The translations under genes were made by a program, and so were the position numbers. From assembly GCA_017990865.1 (NCBI GenBank), contig JAGNNB010000167.1, forward strand, positions 1-6,728: a stretch of 6,728 nt of DNA, given 5' to 3'. The notes under the pieces are model-generated. The model ran no database searches. It saw nothing but the letters and a program-made list of their open reading frames with translations, and was not told the DNA's origin. Below are positions 1-6,728 of the stretch, piece after piece. Each line of letters begins with the position of its first letter. Position 1 is the stretch's first letter. The stretch is from Lysobacteraceae bacterium (lineage in GTDB: Bacteria; Pseudomonadota; Gammaproteobacteria; Xanthomonadales; Xanthomonadaceae).

Positions 1-60
1 GCGACGCCGAAGGTCGCCAGTCTGAAATTCGCCGCCAAAGATCGCCGAGGTGGGTTATGA
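1..60 (+). CDS. Possible C-terminal tail of an upstream gene (partial)
   Basis: Reading frame 1 is open from the window edge to a TGA at 58-60 and would encode a basic 19-residue tail ending KDRRGGL. The TGA overlaps the ATG of the next gene (57-59) as ATGA, an arrangement typical of translationally coupled genes in one operon. That overlap is the main argument that the frame is real. Frame 3 is also open here but is only an upstream extension of the next gene; frame 2 is closed early. The piece is too short to identify a family, and an intergenic leader remains possible. Confidence 0.3.
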   Translation, partial: ATPKVASLKFAAKDRRGGL

Positions 61-521
61 AACGCATTCCCGTGAAGTCGTTCGTTTTGTTGTTCGCCGC
101 CGTCTTCTCGGCCAGTTGCGCGAGCGCGCCGGCCGTGCGCGATGCGGAGCGCCTCGCGCTCTATCGCAATCATGCGGGCGAGCCGGTCAAAGGCTTTCAG
201 TACTACGGGCGCTTCAGCAATTGGACGCCGCTGGGCGACAGCGCCATCGCGATTTGGGTCGGGCCCAGCCGCGTCTGGCTACTGGATATGTATGGCCCCT
301 GCAGCGATTTGGATTTCGCCGATACGATCAGTCTGAGCAGCAATAACGGCCGCGTCAGCGCGCGTTTCGACACCGTGCGCGTGCACAACCGCGGCGCGCT
401 CACGATCCCGTGCAGAATCAAGGAAATCCGCCCGGTCGATGGCAAAGCCTTACGCGCGGAAGAAAAATCGCTGCGCGCGCGGCGCGAAGCGGGCGAGACG
501 CCTCAGGCTTCTGGCACGTAA
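57..521 (+). CDS. DUF6491-like small secreted lipoprotein
   Basis: A 154-residue protein that looks like the DUF6491 family of small lipoproteins or secreted proteins common in Xanthomonadaceae; the family has no established function. Residues 1-20 form a signal peptide (basic MKRIPVK, then a hydrophobic run FVLLFAAVF) followed by Cys21. The lipobox (SASC) is atypical, lacking Leu at -3, so lipidation is likely but not certain. The mature part carries the family pattern [14 protein letters not shown] (31-44), a WTPLGD segment (56-61) and two further cysteines in GPC (Cys82) and IPC (Cys119), which could form a periplasmic disulfide. The C-terminus (130-148) is charged and helical. The start is set by the signal peptide and a GAGG ribosome-binding site at 47-50. 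The start overlaps a possible upstream stop (ATGA), and the 3' end overlaps yggX on the other strand by 19 bp. Family call from recognition only. Confidence 0.82.
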   Translation: MKRIPVKSFVLLFAAVFSASCASAPAVRDAERLALYRNHAGEPVKGFQYYGRFSNWTPLGDSAIAIWVGPSRVWLLDMYGPCSDLDFADTISLSSNNGRVSARFDTVRVHNRGALTIPCRIKEIRPVDGKALRAEEKSLRARREAGETPQASGT

Positions 522-772
522 CCCGACGGCGCTTGCGCGCCCTCGCCGAACAGGAACTTCTCCATTTCTCCCTGCAGGAACGCCCGGTGTTCGGGGTTCA
601 TCGGCGACAAGCGGTTTTCGTTGATCAGCATGGTCTGGTGCGCCAGCCATTTCGCCCACGCGGGTTTGCCGATTTCGGCGAATACCCGCTTGCCCAATTC
701 GCCCGGCCAGGGCGCGTAGTCCAGACCTTCGTCTTCTCGGTGTTCGTAACGGCAGAAAACAGTGCGGGCCAT
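503..772 (-). CDS. yggX: Probable Fe(2+)-trafficking / oxidative damage protection protein YggX
   Basis: An 89-residue small cytosolic protein, close to the 91 residues of E. coli YggX. The family is linked to iron handling and to protection of Fe-S clusters from oxidative damage. Recognisable features are the N-terminus MARTVFC with conserved Cys7, the PGELGKR block (about 23-29), the W-x(3)-Q-TMLINE block and the MNPEHR...FL block. A GTG at 815-817 would add 15 residues in frame, but the family begins at the ATG read from 772, so that start is chosen even though no clear Shine-Dalgarno is visible before it. It lies downstream of mutY on the same strand, as in E. coli, but about 390 nt away, with a palindromic element between, so it may need its own promoter here. 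Its last 19 bp overlap the end of the convergent lipoprotein gene. Confidence 0.95.
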   Translation of the reverse strand: MARTVFCRYEHREDEGLDYAPWPGELGKRVFAEIGKPAWAKWLAHQTMLINENRLSPMNPEHRAFLQGEMEKFLFGEGAQAPSGYVPEA

Positions 773-845
773 AGCGGTCTGTGCGATCCGGAAGTTGGGT
801 GGATACCCGCGAGACACCGAACTTCTTCGGCTCGTCGCGCATCCT

Positions 846-869
846 GAAGTCTAAACCGAAGTCTAAATC
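846..869. repeat. Two tandem copies of a 12-bp repeat upstream of yggX
   Basis: GAAGTCTAAACC (846-857) is followed directly by GAAGTCTAAATC (858-869), an 11/12 match. The unit is AT-richer than its surroundings and lies 74-97 bp upstream of the yggX start. On the minus strand each copy contains TAGACT, a weak -10-like hexamer. It could be a regulator half-site pair, or a chance duplication. Confidence 0.5.
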
Positions 870-872
870 ATT

Positions 873-893
873 GCGCTCGCCGTTCGCGGGCGC
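873..893. other. Small GC-rich hairpin upstream of yggX
   Basis: An 8-bp stem containing one G-T (G-U) pair, with a 5-nt loop. On the minus strand the stem is followed by AATGATTT rather than a clean T-run. That makes it at best a weak intrinsic terminator or leader structure on the yggX strand. In DNA this GC-rich such stems also arise by chance. Confidence 0.25.
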
Positions 894-1024
894 ACTCGCA
901 GCAGGCGGCGGCGGGAGTCGGCGATGCGACGAAAAGGAATCGGTTTCTGAACGCTCGGCACGTGCGCTTTGCAAATTCCGAACGGGAAAACGACCGAGCA
1001 GATCGCCTTTCGACCCTGCGCTAA

Positions 1025-1040
1025 GAGCTTGTTTAAAATC
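1025..1040 (+). repeat. Left terminal inverted repeat of the palindromic element
   Basis: Sequence GAGCTTGTTTAAAATC. It pairs with 1150-1165 at 15 of 16 positions and is flanked on its outer side by TAA (1022-1024). It contains TAAAAT (1034-1039), a good -10-like hexamer reading rightward towards the mutY 3' end. Confidence 0.8.
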
Positions 1041-1149
1041 GTCGCGAGCTATGTGAATTCCGCGCCGCCCGCAGCGCAGAAAGCGCAGTGTACGTAGAGG
1101 TACATAAGCATTTCGAGCCGCGGACGGCGCGAAAGCACCGAGCGCAGCA

Positions 1150-1165
1150 GATTTTAAACAGGCTC
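1150..1165 (-). repeat. Right terminal inverted repeat of the palindromic element
   Basis: Read on the minus strand this is GAGCCTGTTTAAAATC. Its outermost base supplies the G of the mutY TAG stop, and the flanking TAA (1166-1168) supplies the TA. TAAAAT (1156-1151, minus strand) reads towards yggX and resembles a -10 box, but no good -35 lies at the right distance upstream. Confidence 0.8.
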
Positions 1166-2244
1166 TAAGGAAGTAAGCGCTCCAGCAGAGTACGCACGGG
1201 CGCGGGAATGCCGAGCGACGTCAAGTCGTCGCGCGCAATCCATCTCATCGCATCGTCGTCGCGAACGCCGTCGCGCAGCGCGACTTCGCGCCACGTCAGC
1301 GGGCGCATCGTCAGCCGGTAATGACTGAAGCCGTGGGCGATCTCGTCCAACGCGAGCCCGTCGTCGAAGCTCGCGTTCGCGATGCGCGCATCGAACCAGG
1401 CGCGTGCGTCGTCGTGATCCTCGGCTTCCGGCAGCGACCACAGCGAAGCCCAAATGCCGCTCGGCGGACGCCGCAGCAACAGCGCGCGGCCTTGCGCATC
1501 CTGCGCCAACAGCACGTAGGCCGTGCGTTCGGGCAAGGGTTTTCCGGGCTTCGGCGTGGGCAATTCGTCGATGCGGCCTTCGCGGCGCGCGACGCAAGCG
1601 TCCTGCAGCGGGCATAACACGCAGGCGGGGTCGTGTCGGGTGCATAAGGTGGCGCCGAAATCCATCTGCGCCTGGGTGTAATCGGCCATGCGGTGGGCGT
1701 TGCGCGCATCGGGTAGCAGCGATGTCGCGATCGTCCACAATTTCTTTTCGATCGCAGGCGTGCCCGGCCAGCCGTCGATACCGAAAACGCGGCACAGCAC
1801 GCGTTTGACGTTACCGTCGAGGATAGGCTGCGCATCGCCCCAAGCCTGCGAGAGAATCGCGCCCGCGGTGCTGCGGCCGATGCCGGGCAGCGCCATCAGC
1901 GCGTCGAGATCGCGCGGCAAATCGCCGTCGTGCGCTTCGAAGCAGACTTTCGCGGCGGCGTGGAGATTGCGCGCGCGGGCGTAGTAACCGAGGCCCGACC
2001 ACAGCGCCAGGACATCGTCGGCAGGCGCTTGGGCCAACGCCGGCAAATCGGGCAGCGCGGCGACTAAACGCTCGAAATACGGCACCACCACGCGCACTTG
2101 CGTCTGCTGCAGCATGATTTCGGACAACCACACGCGATACGGCGTGCGCGGGTCTTGCCACGGCAGATCGTGGCGGCCGTCAGTGTCGAACCAGGCCAGC
2201 AGTTTTGCGGCGTAGTCGGAACGATCGGAGGCGGCGAGGCTCAT
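1165..2244 (-). CDS. mutY: A/G-specific adenine DNA glycosylase MutY
   Basis: A 359-residue base-excision repair enzyme that removes adenine mispaired with 8-oxoguanine, preventing G:C to T:A mutations. It is close in length to E. coli MutY (350). Visible landmarks are SEIMLQQTQV (41-50) with the catalytic Glu42, and the helix-hairpin-helix LPGIGRSTAGAI (119-130). The catalytic Asp143 lies in ILDGNVKRV. Cys201, 208, 211 and 217 give the C-x6-C-x2-C-x5-C pattern of the [4Fe-4S] cluster. The C-terminal MutT-like domain recognises 8-oxoguanine and holds RPPSGIW (259-265) and the FSH loop (306-308). All key residues are present, so the enzyme should be active. The ATG overlaps the upstream AsmA-like stop as ATGA, with GAGG 7 nt before it, so translation is probably coupled. 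The TAG stop coincides with the edge of a palindromic insertion. Confidence 0.98.
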   Translation of the reverse strand: MSLAASDRSDYAAKLLAWFDTDGRHDLPWQDPRTPYRVWLSEIMLQQTQVRVVVPYFERLVAALPDLPALAQAPADDVLALWSGLGYYARARNLHAAAKVCFEAHDGDLPRDLDALMALPGIGRSTAGAILSQAWGDAQPILDGNVKRVLCRVFGIDGWPGTPAIEKKLWTIATSLLPDARNAHRMADYTQAQMDFGATLCTRHDPACVLCPLQDACVARREGRIDELPTPKPGKPLPERTAYVLLAQDAQGRALLLRRPPSGIWASLWSLPEAEDHDDARAWFDARIANASFDDGLALDEIAHGFSHYRLTMRPLTWREVALRDGVRDDDAMRWIARDDLTSLGIPAPVRTLLERLLP

Positions 2245-3545
2245 TTCACGGCCTCGTCGTCGATTTCGATCTCCACGCCCTCGAGCGTCGCGCCCGAAAT
2301 TTCCAGACGCGGCGTGCGCAAGCCCCCGTCGAGCGGCGGCAGCGGCGAGCCCCTGCTTTGCGATATCCAGGCGAGCACATCGTCCAAACGGAAACGGCTT
2401 TCGAAGCGCGACGCGTCGCGCGCCATATCGAGTTCGATCGTTTCCGACAAATCCGGAGCGCCGACATAGCCCAGACGAAACGGCAGCGGCGAGCGCGACG
2501 CGCCGATAGGCGCGGGCAATGCGGGCCAAGCCTCGGGCCACGCGGGCATGCGTCCGTTGAGCCGCAGCACCAGGCGGCGACCGATCGCGAACGCGCCGTT
2601 CGCATCGAAATTCGGAATCGGCCCGTCGCTGCGCAGCACGGCGGTCACGGGCTCCAACGCCCAGGTCGCATTATCGAAATGCAGCGGGCCGTAGAGACCG
2701 AGCGTGAACGGCAGTTTGGTTTCGCCGGATTCGTAGCGCGCGATCATGCCGAAGCGCACGGGCTCGATGCGCAAATCGTCTTGTCCGATGCGCAGCGGTC
2801 CCGAGAACGTCACTGTCGCCGGCAGCCGCCAATCGTCGCCGCGCTCGATGGTGAGCGGCCCGACCACCGCCAGACCGGCGCCGTTCGCGGGCCGGGTCAG
2901 TGCGACCGCCAAATCGAAGGGGATCGCGGTGGGCGCATCGACATAACGGCCGCGAATCCGCGCCTCGACCGCGCGCTGTGCATGCAGCGCGGGCAAATCG
3001 ACGGCGATGTTCTCGATTTTCCAATCGTCGTTGTCGATGCGGCCATCACGCACGCGAAGGCCGTCGGTGAGCGTGGGTATTTTGGTTTCGGCGCTGGGCG
3101 GGCGCTTCGCGAGCCAGGTTTGCAGCGCGACCAGGTCGAGCGTCGGCGCGTCCAGTTCGAGACGCTCGACCGTGAGGTCTTCGCCGCGACTACGCAATGT
3201 CGACCAGGGCAGGGCGATCGACAGTCGCTCCGCGCGCAGCATCACGGTTTTCGAATCGGGTTCGCGCACGACGAGATCGCGCACGACCAACTGCGGCTTA
3301 TCGCGCAAACGCGCTTCGACATCGGGGCTCGCGGTGATGACGAGGCCGAGCGCCTTGCCGCCGCGATCGAGCAACACCGGTACCGAACGCTGCGGCTGCA
3401 ACAGCCACAGCGCGATGCCGAAAAGAACGGATAAAACGATGAGCGCGATCAGCGCGCGACGCAACCAGCGACGTAATCGACGATGCCGACGCGGCGGTTC
3501 CGACGACGGCGGCGGCCCGGACCCGGCGCCCGCATCGGCGGACAT
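2241..3545 (-). CDS. AsmA-like inner-membrane-anchored periplasmic protein
   Basis: A 434-residue protein with a Pro/Arg-rich cytoplasmic N-terminus (about 1-30), one transmembrane helix (about 31-49, ALIALIVLSVLFGIALWLL) and a large periplasmic part. The region after the helix resembles the AsmA family N-terminus: a segment around 85-140 with RDLVVREPDS, LRAERLSIALPWSTL and VERLELDAPTLDLVALQ, the alternating pattern of a long beta-groove. AsmA-type proteins are thought to support outer-membrane assembly or lipid transfer across the periplasm; that role is inferred here. At 434 residues it is shorter than E. coli AsmA (about 617) and is not a clear AsmA orthologue, so no symbol is given. The start has a GAAGG ribosome-binding site just upstream and lies 29 nt after the ftsY stop. 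The last codons overlap the mutY start (ATGA), so it is co-transcribed with both. Confidence 0.85.
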   Translation of the reverse strand: MSADAGAGSGPPPSSEPPRRHRRLRRWLRRALIALIVLSVLFGIALWLLQPQRSVPVLLDRGGKALGLVITASPDVEARLRDKPQLVVRDLVVREPDSKTVMLRAERLSIALPWSTLRSRGEDLTVERLELDAPTLDLVALQTWLAKRPPSAETKIPTLTDGLRVRDGRIDNDDWKIENIAVDLPALHAQRAVEARIRGRYVDAPTAIPFDLAVALTRPANGAGLAVVGPLTIERGDDWRLPATVTFSGPLRIGQDDLRIEPVRFGMIARYESGETKLPFTLGLYGPLHFDNATWALEPVTAVLRSDGPIPNFDANGAFAIGRRLVLRLNGRMPAWPEAWPALPAPIGASRSPLPFRLGYVGAPDLSETIELDMARDASRFESRFRLDDVLAWISQSRGSPLPPLDGGLRTPRLEISGATLEGVEIEIDDEAVK

Positions 3546-3574
3546 CGCGCCTTCGCGGCTCGTCGTTTCGACGC

Positions 3575-4714
3575 TCACCCGCCGAGCGCTTCCGGCAGCA
3601 GCGCGTCGACGAAGGCTTCGGCATCGAACACGCGCAGATCTTCCGGACGCTCGCCGATACCGGCGAAACGAATCGGGATGCCGAATTCGCGGGCGAGCGC
3701 GAACACCACACCGCCTTTCGCGGTGCCGTCGAGTTTCGTCACCACCAGACCGGTGACGCCGGCCGCGGCGTGGAATTGGCGCAATTGCGACAGCGCGTTC
3801 TGGCCGGTGGTGCCGTCGATCACCATCAGCACTTCCTGCGGCGCGTCGCCGTCGAGTTTGCCCAGCACGCGCTTGATCTTGCTCAGCTCCGCCATCAAAC
3901 CCTGCTGCGTGTGCAGGCGGCCGGCGGTGTCGGCGATCAAGACCTGGATACCGCGCGATTTCGCCGCCTGCAGCGCATCGAACGCGACCGACGCGGCGTC
4001 GGCGTTTTGCCCCTGCGCGACCACGGCCACGCCGTTGCGCTCGCCCCAGGCCTGCAACTGCGCCACCGCCGCCGCGCGGAAGGTGTCGCCCGCGGCCAAC
4101 ATCAGCGTGCGACCTTCGCTTTTGAAGCGATGCGCGAGTTTGCCGATGGTGGTGGTCTTGCCGACGCCGTTCACGCCGACGGTGAGGATGGTGAAGGGCT
4201 TCGCGGCGGGGTCGATCGTCAGCGGTTTCGCTACCGGCGCCAGCATCGCGATCAATTCGGCGCGCAGGGACGCGAGCAATGCGTTGGCGTCGGCGAATTC
4301 GCGGGCTTTCATCCGCTTGCGCAGCGTTTCGACCAATTGCGTGGTGGCGCCCACGCCCACGTCGGCGGTGAGCAGCGCGGTTTCGATTTCGTCGAGCAGA
4401 TCGTCGTCGAGTTTCGGATTGCGCGAGAACAGGCCGCCGATGCTGCGCGCGAAGGCGCTGTTGCGCAGACGGTCGCGCCAACCGGGTTTGCCGGGCGCGG
4501 CGGCGGGCGCGGCGAACGCTGCGTCGTCGATGGAGGTCTCGGCGGCGGGTGCGCTCGGCTCGGCCGGCAACTGCGCCGTGGCTTCGATGCTCGGCGTGTC
4601 GATGTCCGAGCCTGTTTCCGCGGGAAGGGCAGCGGGCGTCGTCGCATCGCCAGCGGGTTCGGAAGGCGCGGCGGGCGTCTCGGCCGGTTTCTTGCGACGG
4701 AAGAACGGGATCAT
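3575..4714 (-). CDS. ftsY: Signal recognition particle receptor FtsY
   Basis: A 379-residue SRP-type GTPase that docks ribosome-SRP complexes at the inner membrane for co-translational insertion of membrane proteins. It starts with the basic MIPFFRRKKP, then an Ala/Pro/Glu-rich acidic linker (about 10-75) corresponding to the variable A domain, shorter than in E. coli (497 residues). The N domain spans about 80-165. The G domain shows G1 GVNGVGKTT (180-188), DTFRAAA (210-216), DTAGR (262-266), TKLDGTAKGG (326-335) and the closing GIGERPEDL (352-360). All nucleotide-binding motifs are intact. The frame stays open far upstream, but the MIPFF start matches the usual FtsY N-terminus. An AGGA sits about 12 nt before it, a rather long spacing. 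It is the first gene of the minus-strand cluster and diverges from rsmD, a pairing also seen in E. coli, where ftsEX rather than asmA-mutY follows. Confidence 0.98.
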   Translation of the reverse strand: MIPFFRRKKPAETPAAPSEPAGDATTPAALPAETGSDIDTPSIEATAQLPAEPSAPAAETSIDDAAFAAPAAAPGKPGWRDRLRNSAFARSIGGLFSRNPKLDDDLLDEIETALLTADVGVGATTQLVETLRKRMKAREFADANALLASLRAELIAMLAPVAKPLTIDPAAKPFTILTVGVNGVGKTTTIGKLAHRFKSEGRTLMLAAGDTFRAAAVAQLQAWGERNGVAVVAQGQNADAASVAFDALQAAKSRGIQVLIADTAGRLHTQQGLMAELSKIKRVLGKLDGDAPQEVLMVIDGTTGQNALSQLRQFHAAAGVTGLVVTKLDGTAKGGVVFALAREFGIPIRFAGIGERPEDLRVFDAEAFVDALLPEALGG

Positions 4715-6147
<1,433 letters not shown>

Positions 6148-6196
6148 TCGGCGATACTGCCCGCATCCCATCCCGTCCCGAACCGAGGTCCCCGTC

Positions 6197-6694
6197 ATGA
6201 ACATCCTCGTCCGTCTGCTGCTGGTCGCCGGCCTCGCCGTCTCGCTGAGCGCCTGCAAGAAAGAAGAAGCCCCGAAGAAAGCCGAAAAAGCCGCGCTCGT
6301 CGCGCCGACCAACGACGATGCCGCCGCCTGGCGCGCGTACGTGTCCGATGTGGTCGGCCGCAACATGGAGGGCGTGACCGGCCAGCCGTTCGTCTATCTG
6401 CTGCCGGCCGAAAGCACCGCCGATTTCGAAGGCAGCTACGACCGTCTGCTCGACAAGGCCAGCACCGACGTGTCGCGCGGCATTCTTTCCGGCAGCATGT
6501 TGGCCTACGCGGCAGCGTCGCCGTCGTCGACGAAGATCGCCGAACTGGTCGAAACCGCGTTCACCGCGAAAAAGCTCGACGGCAAGCTCAAAGGCGTGAA
6601 ACTGGTGTTCATCGGCAAGCCCGAGGACAGCGAACGCGTGAAAGCCGCCGTCGCCGCTTCCGGCGTCAACTACGTCTTCATCGAAGCGAAGTGA
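6197..6694 (+). CDS. Uncharacterised lysine-rich lipoprotein
   Basis: A 165-residue protein with a clear lipoprotein signal: MNILVRLLLVAGLAVSLSAC, lipobox LSAC with Cys20, so it should be lipid-anchored. Lys at +2 points to the outer membrane rather than inner-membrane retention, by E. coli sorting rules. Residues 21-35 are a charged Lys/Glu/Ala tether (KKEEAPKKAEKAA). The rest (about 38-165) looks like a compact alpha/beta domain: AAWRAYVSDVVGRNM, QPFVYLLPA, then a C-terminal GVKLVFIGKPEDSERVKAAVAASGVNY stretch alternating strand-helix-strand. It has no cysteines after Cys20. I do not recognise a named family. The start is supported by GAGG at 6185-6188, 8 nt before the ATG. It lies 49 nt after coaD on the same strand, so co-transcription is likely, but no functional link to CoA is evident. 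Confidence 0.9.
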   Translation: MNILVRLLLVAGLAVSLSACKKEEAPKKAEKAALVAPTNDDAAAWRAYVSDVVGRNMEGVTGQPFVYLLPAESTADFEGSYDRLLDKASTDVSRGILSGSMLAYAAASPSSTKIAELVETAFTAKKLDGKLKGVKLVFIGKPEDSERVKAAVAASGVNYVFIEAK

Positions 6695-6728
6695 GCCCGC
6701 GAATCGCGTAATCGTTCCGACGCGGTGG

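Larger units (their letters stand above)
773..1021. other. Non-coding spacer between yggX and the palindromic element
   Basis: About 250 bp with no open frame that looks like a protein. The open frames crossing it give low-complexity Arg/Ser/Ala-rich products without family resemblance. It contains a tandem 12-bp repeat (846-869) and a small GC-rich hairpin (873-893), described separately. Because yggX is now distant from mutY, this stretch should hold the yggX leader and perhaps its promoter. I could not find a -35/-10 pair on the minus strand that I would defend. Confidence 0.5.
1025..1165. mobile_element. 141-bp palindromic MITE-like element
   Basis: The ends are 16-bp terminal inverted repeats, GAGCTTGTTTAAAATC at 1025-1040 and, on the other strand, GAGCCTGTTTAAAATC at 1165-1150 (15/16 match). 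TAA flanks both ends (1022-1024 and 1166-1168), fitting a 3-bp target-site duplication. Inside, a second inverted repeat (1061-1072 against 1120-1131, 11/12) and a third around the centre (TGTAC 1089-1093, GTACA 1100-1104, 6-nt loop) are all concentric, so the whole unit can fold into one long imperfect hairpin. It has no transposase gene. GAG-starting ends with a TNA target duplication recall, from memory, the IS1031-type group of the IS5 family, so this may be a non-autonomous derivative mobilised in trans. It could alternatively be a domesticated repeat that ends transcription on both strands. Confidence 0.72.

Noticed and set aside
773..817. GTG start for yggX 15 codons upstream
   Set aside because: The added residues are absent from the family, which begins MxRTxFC at the ATG read from 772.
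450..974. A 174-codon minus-strand frame overlapping yggX
   Set aside because: It is an out-of-frame reading of yggX and its leader; the yggX frame has conserved family blocks.
781..1056. A 91-codon plus-strand frame in the yggX-mutY gap
   Set aside because: Runs into the left end of the palindromic element, has Ser/Arg/Gly-rich composition, no ribosome-binding site and no recognisable family.
2205..3434. A 409-codon plus-strand open frame antisense to the AsmA-like gene
   Set aside because: Arg/Gln-rich product with no family resemblance; it lies fully opposite a well-supported gene and is a product of GC-rich codon bias.
3546..4481. Upstream extension of the AsmA-like frame through ftsY
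   Set aside because: The extension is Arg-rich noise in another frame of ftsY; the ATG read from 3545 has a ribosome-binding site and begins the plausible protein with its membrane anchor.
6698..6708. CGCG-AAT-CGCG hairpin after the last lipoprotein gene as a terminator
   Set aside because: Only a 4-bp stem and no T-run follows; too weak to call, and the window ends soon after.

Overview
The window is high-GC chromosomal DNA from a gammaproteobacterium, most likely of the Lysobacteraceae/Xanthomonadaceae (Lysobacter- or Luteimonas-like). The basis is the codon use, a DUF6491-type small lipoprotein, and the gene orders ftsY | rsmD-coaD and mutY-yggX, both of which are familiar in gammaproteobacteria. 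This assignment is inference from recognition, not a database result. The content is mainly housekeeping. I found no CRISPR array, phage module, toxin-antitoxin pair, RNA gene or biosynthetic cluster.

Layout. Positions 1-60 may hold the last codons of a plus-strand gene that overlaps the next start by ATGA. A plus-strand DUF6491-like lipoprotein gene follows (57-521) and overlaps, tail to tail by 19 bp, the minus-strand yggX (503-772). Then comes about 390 bp without a gene. Its distal part is a compact 141-bp palindromic element (1025-1165) with 16-bp terminal inverted repeats and a likely TAA target duplication: a MITE-like insertion. The rest (773-1021) has a tandem 12-mer and a small hairpin but no convincing gene.

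From 4714 down to 1165 runs a tight minus-strand cluster: ftsY (SRP receptor), an AsmA-like inner-membrane-anchored periplasmic protein, and mutY (adenine DNA glycosylase). The AsmA-like gene starts 29 nt after ftsY and overlaps mutY by ATGA, so the three are probably one operon. In E. coli yggX directly follows mutY; here the same order is kept, but the palindromic element sits exactly at the mutY stop codon, between the two.

Divergent from ftsY across a 198-bp gap is a plus-strand group: rsmD (16S rRNA m2G966 methyltransferase), coaD (phosphopantetheine adenylyltransferase) and an uncharacterised lysine-rich lipoprotein. Functionally the window combines membrane protein targeting (FtsY), envelope maintenance (AsmA-like, two lipoproteins), oxidative-damage defence (MutY, YggX), ribosome maturation (RsmD) and CoA synthesis (CoaD). 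The part most worth a second look is the palindromic element at the mutY 3' end.
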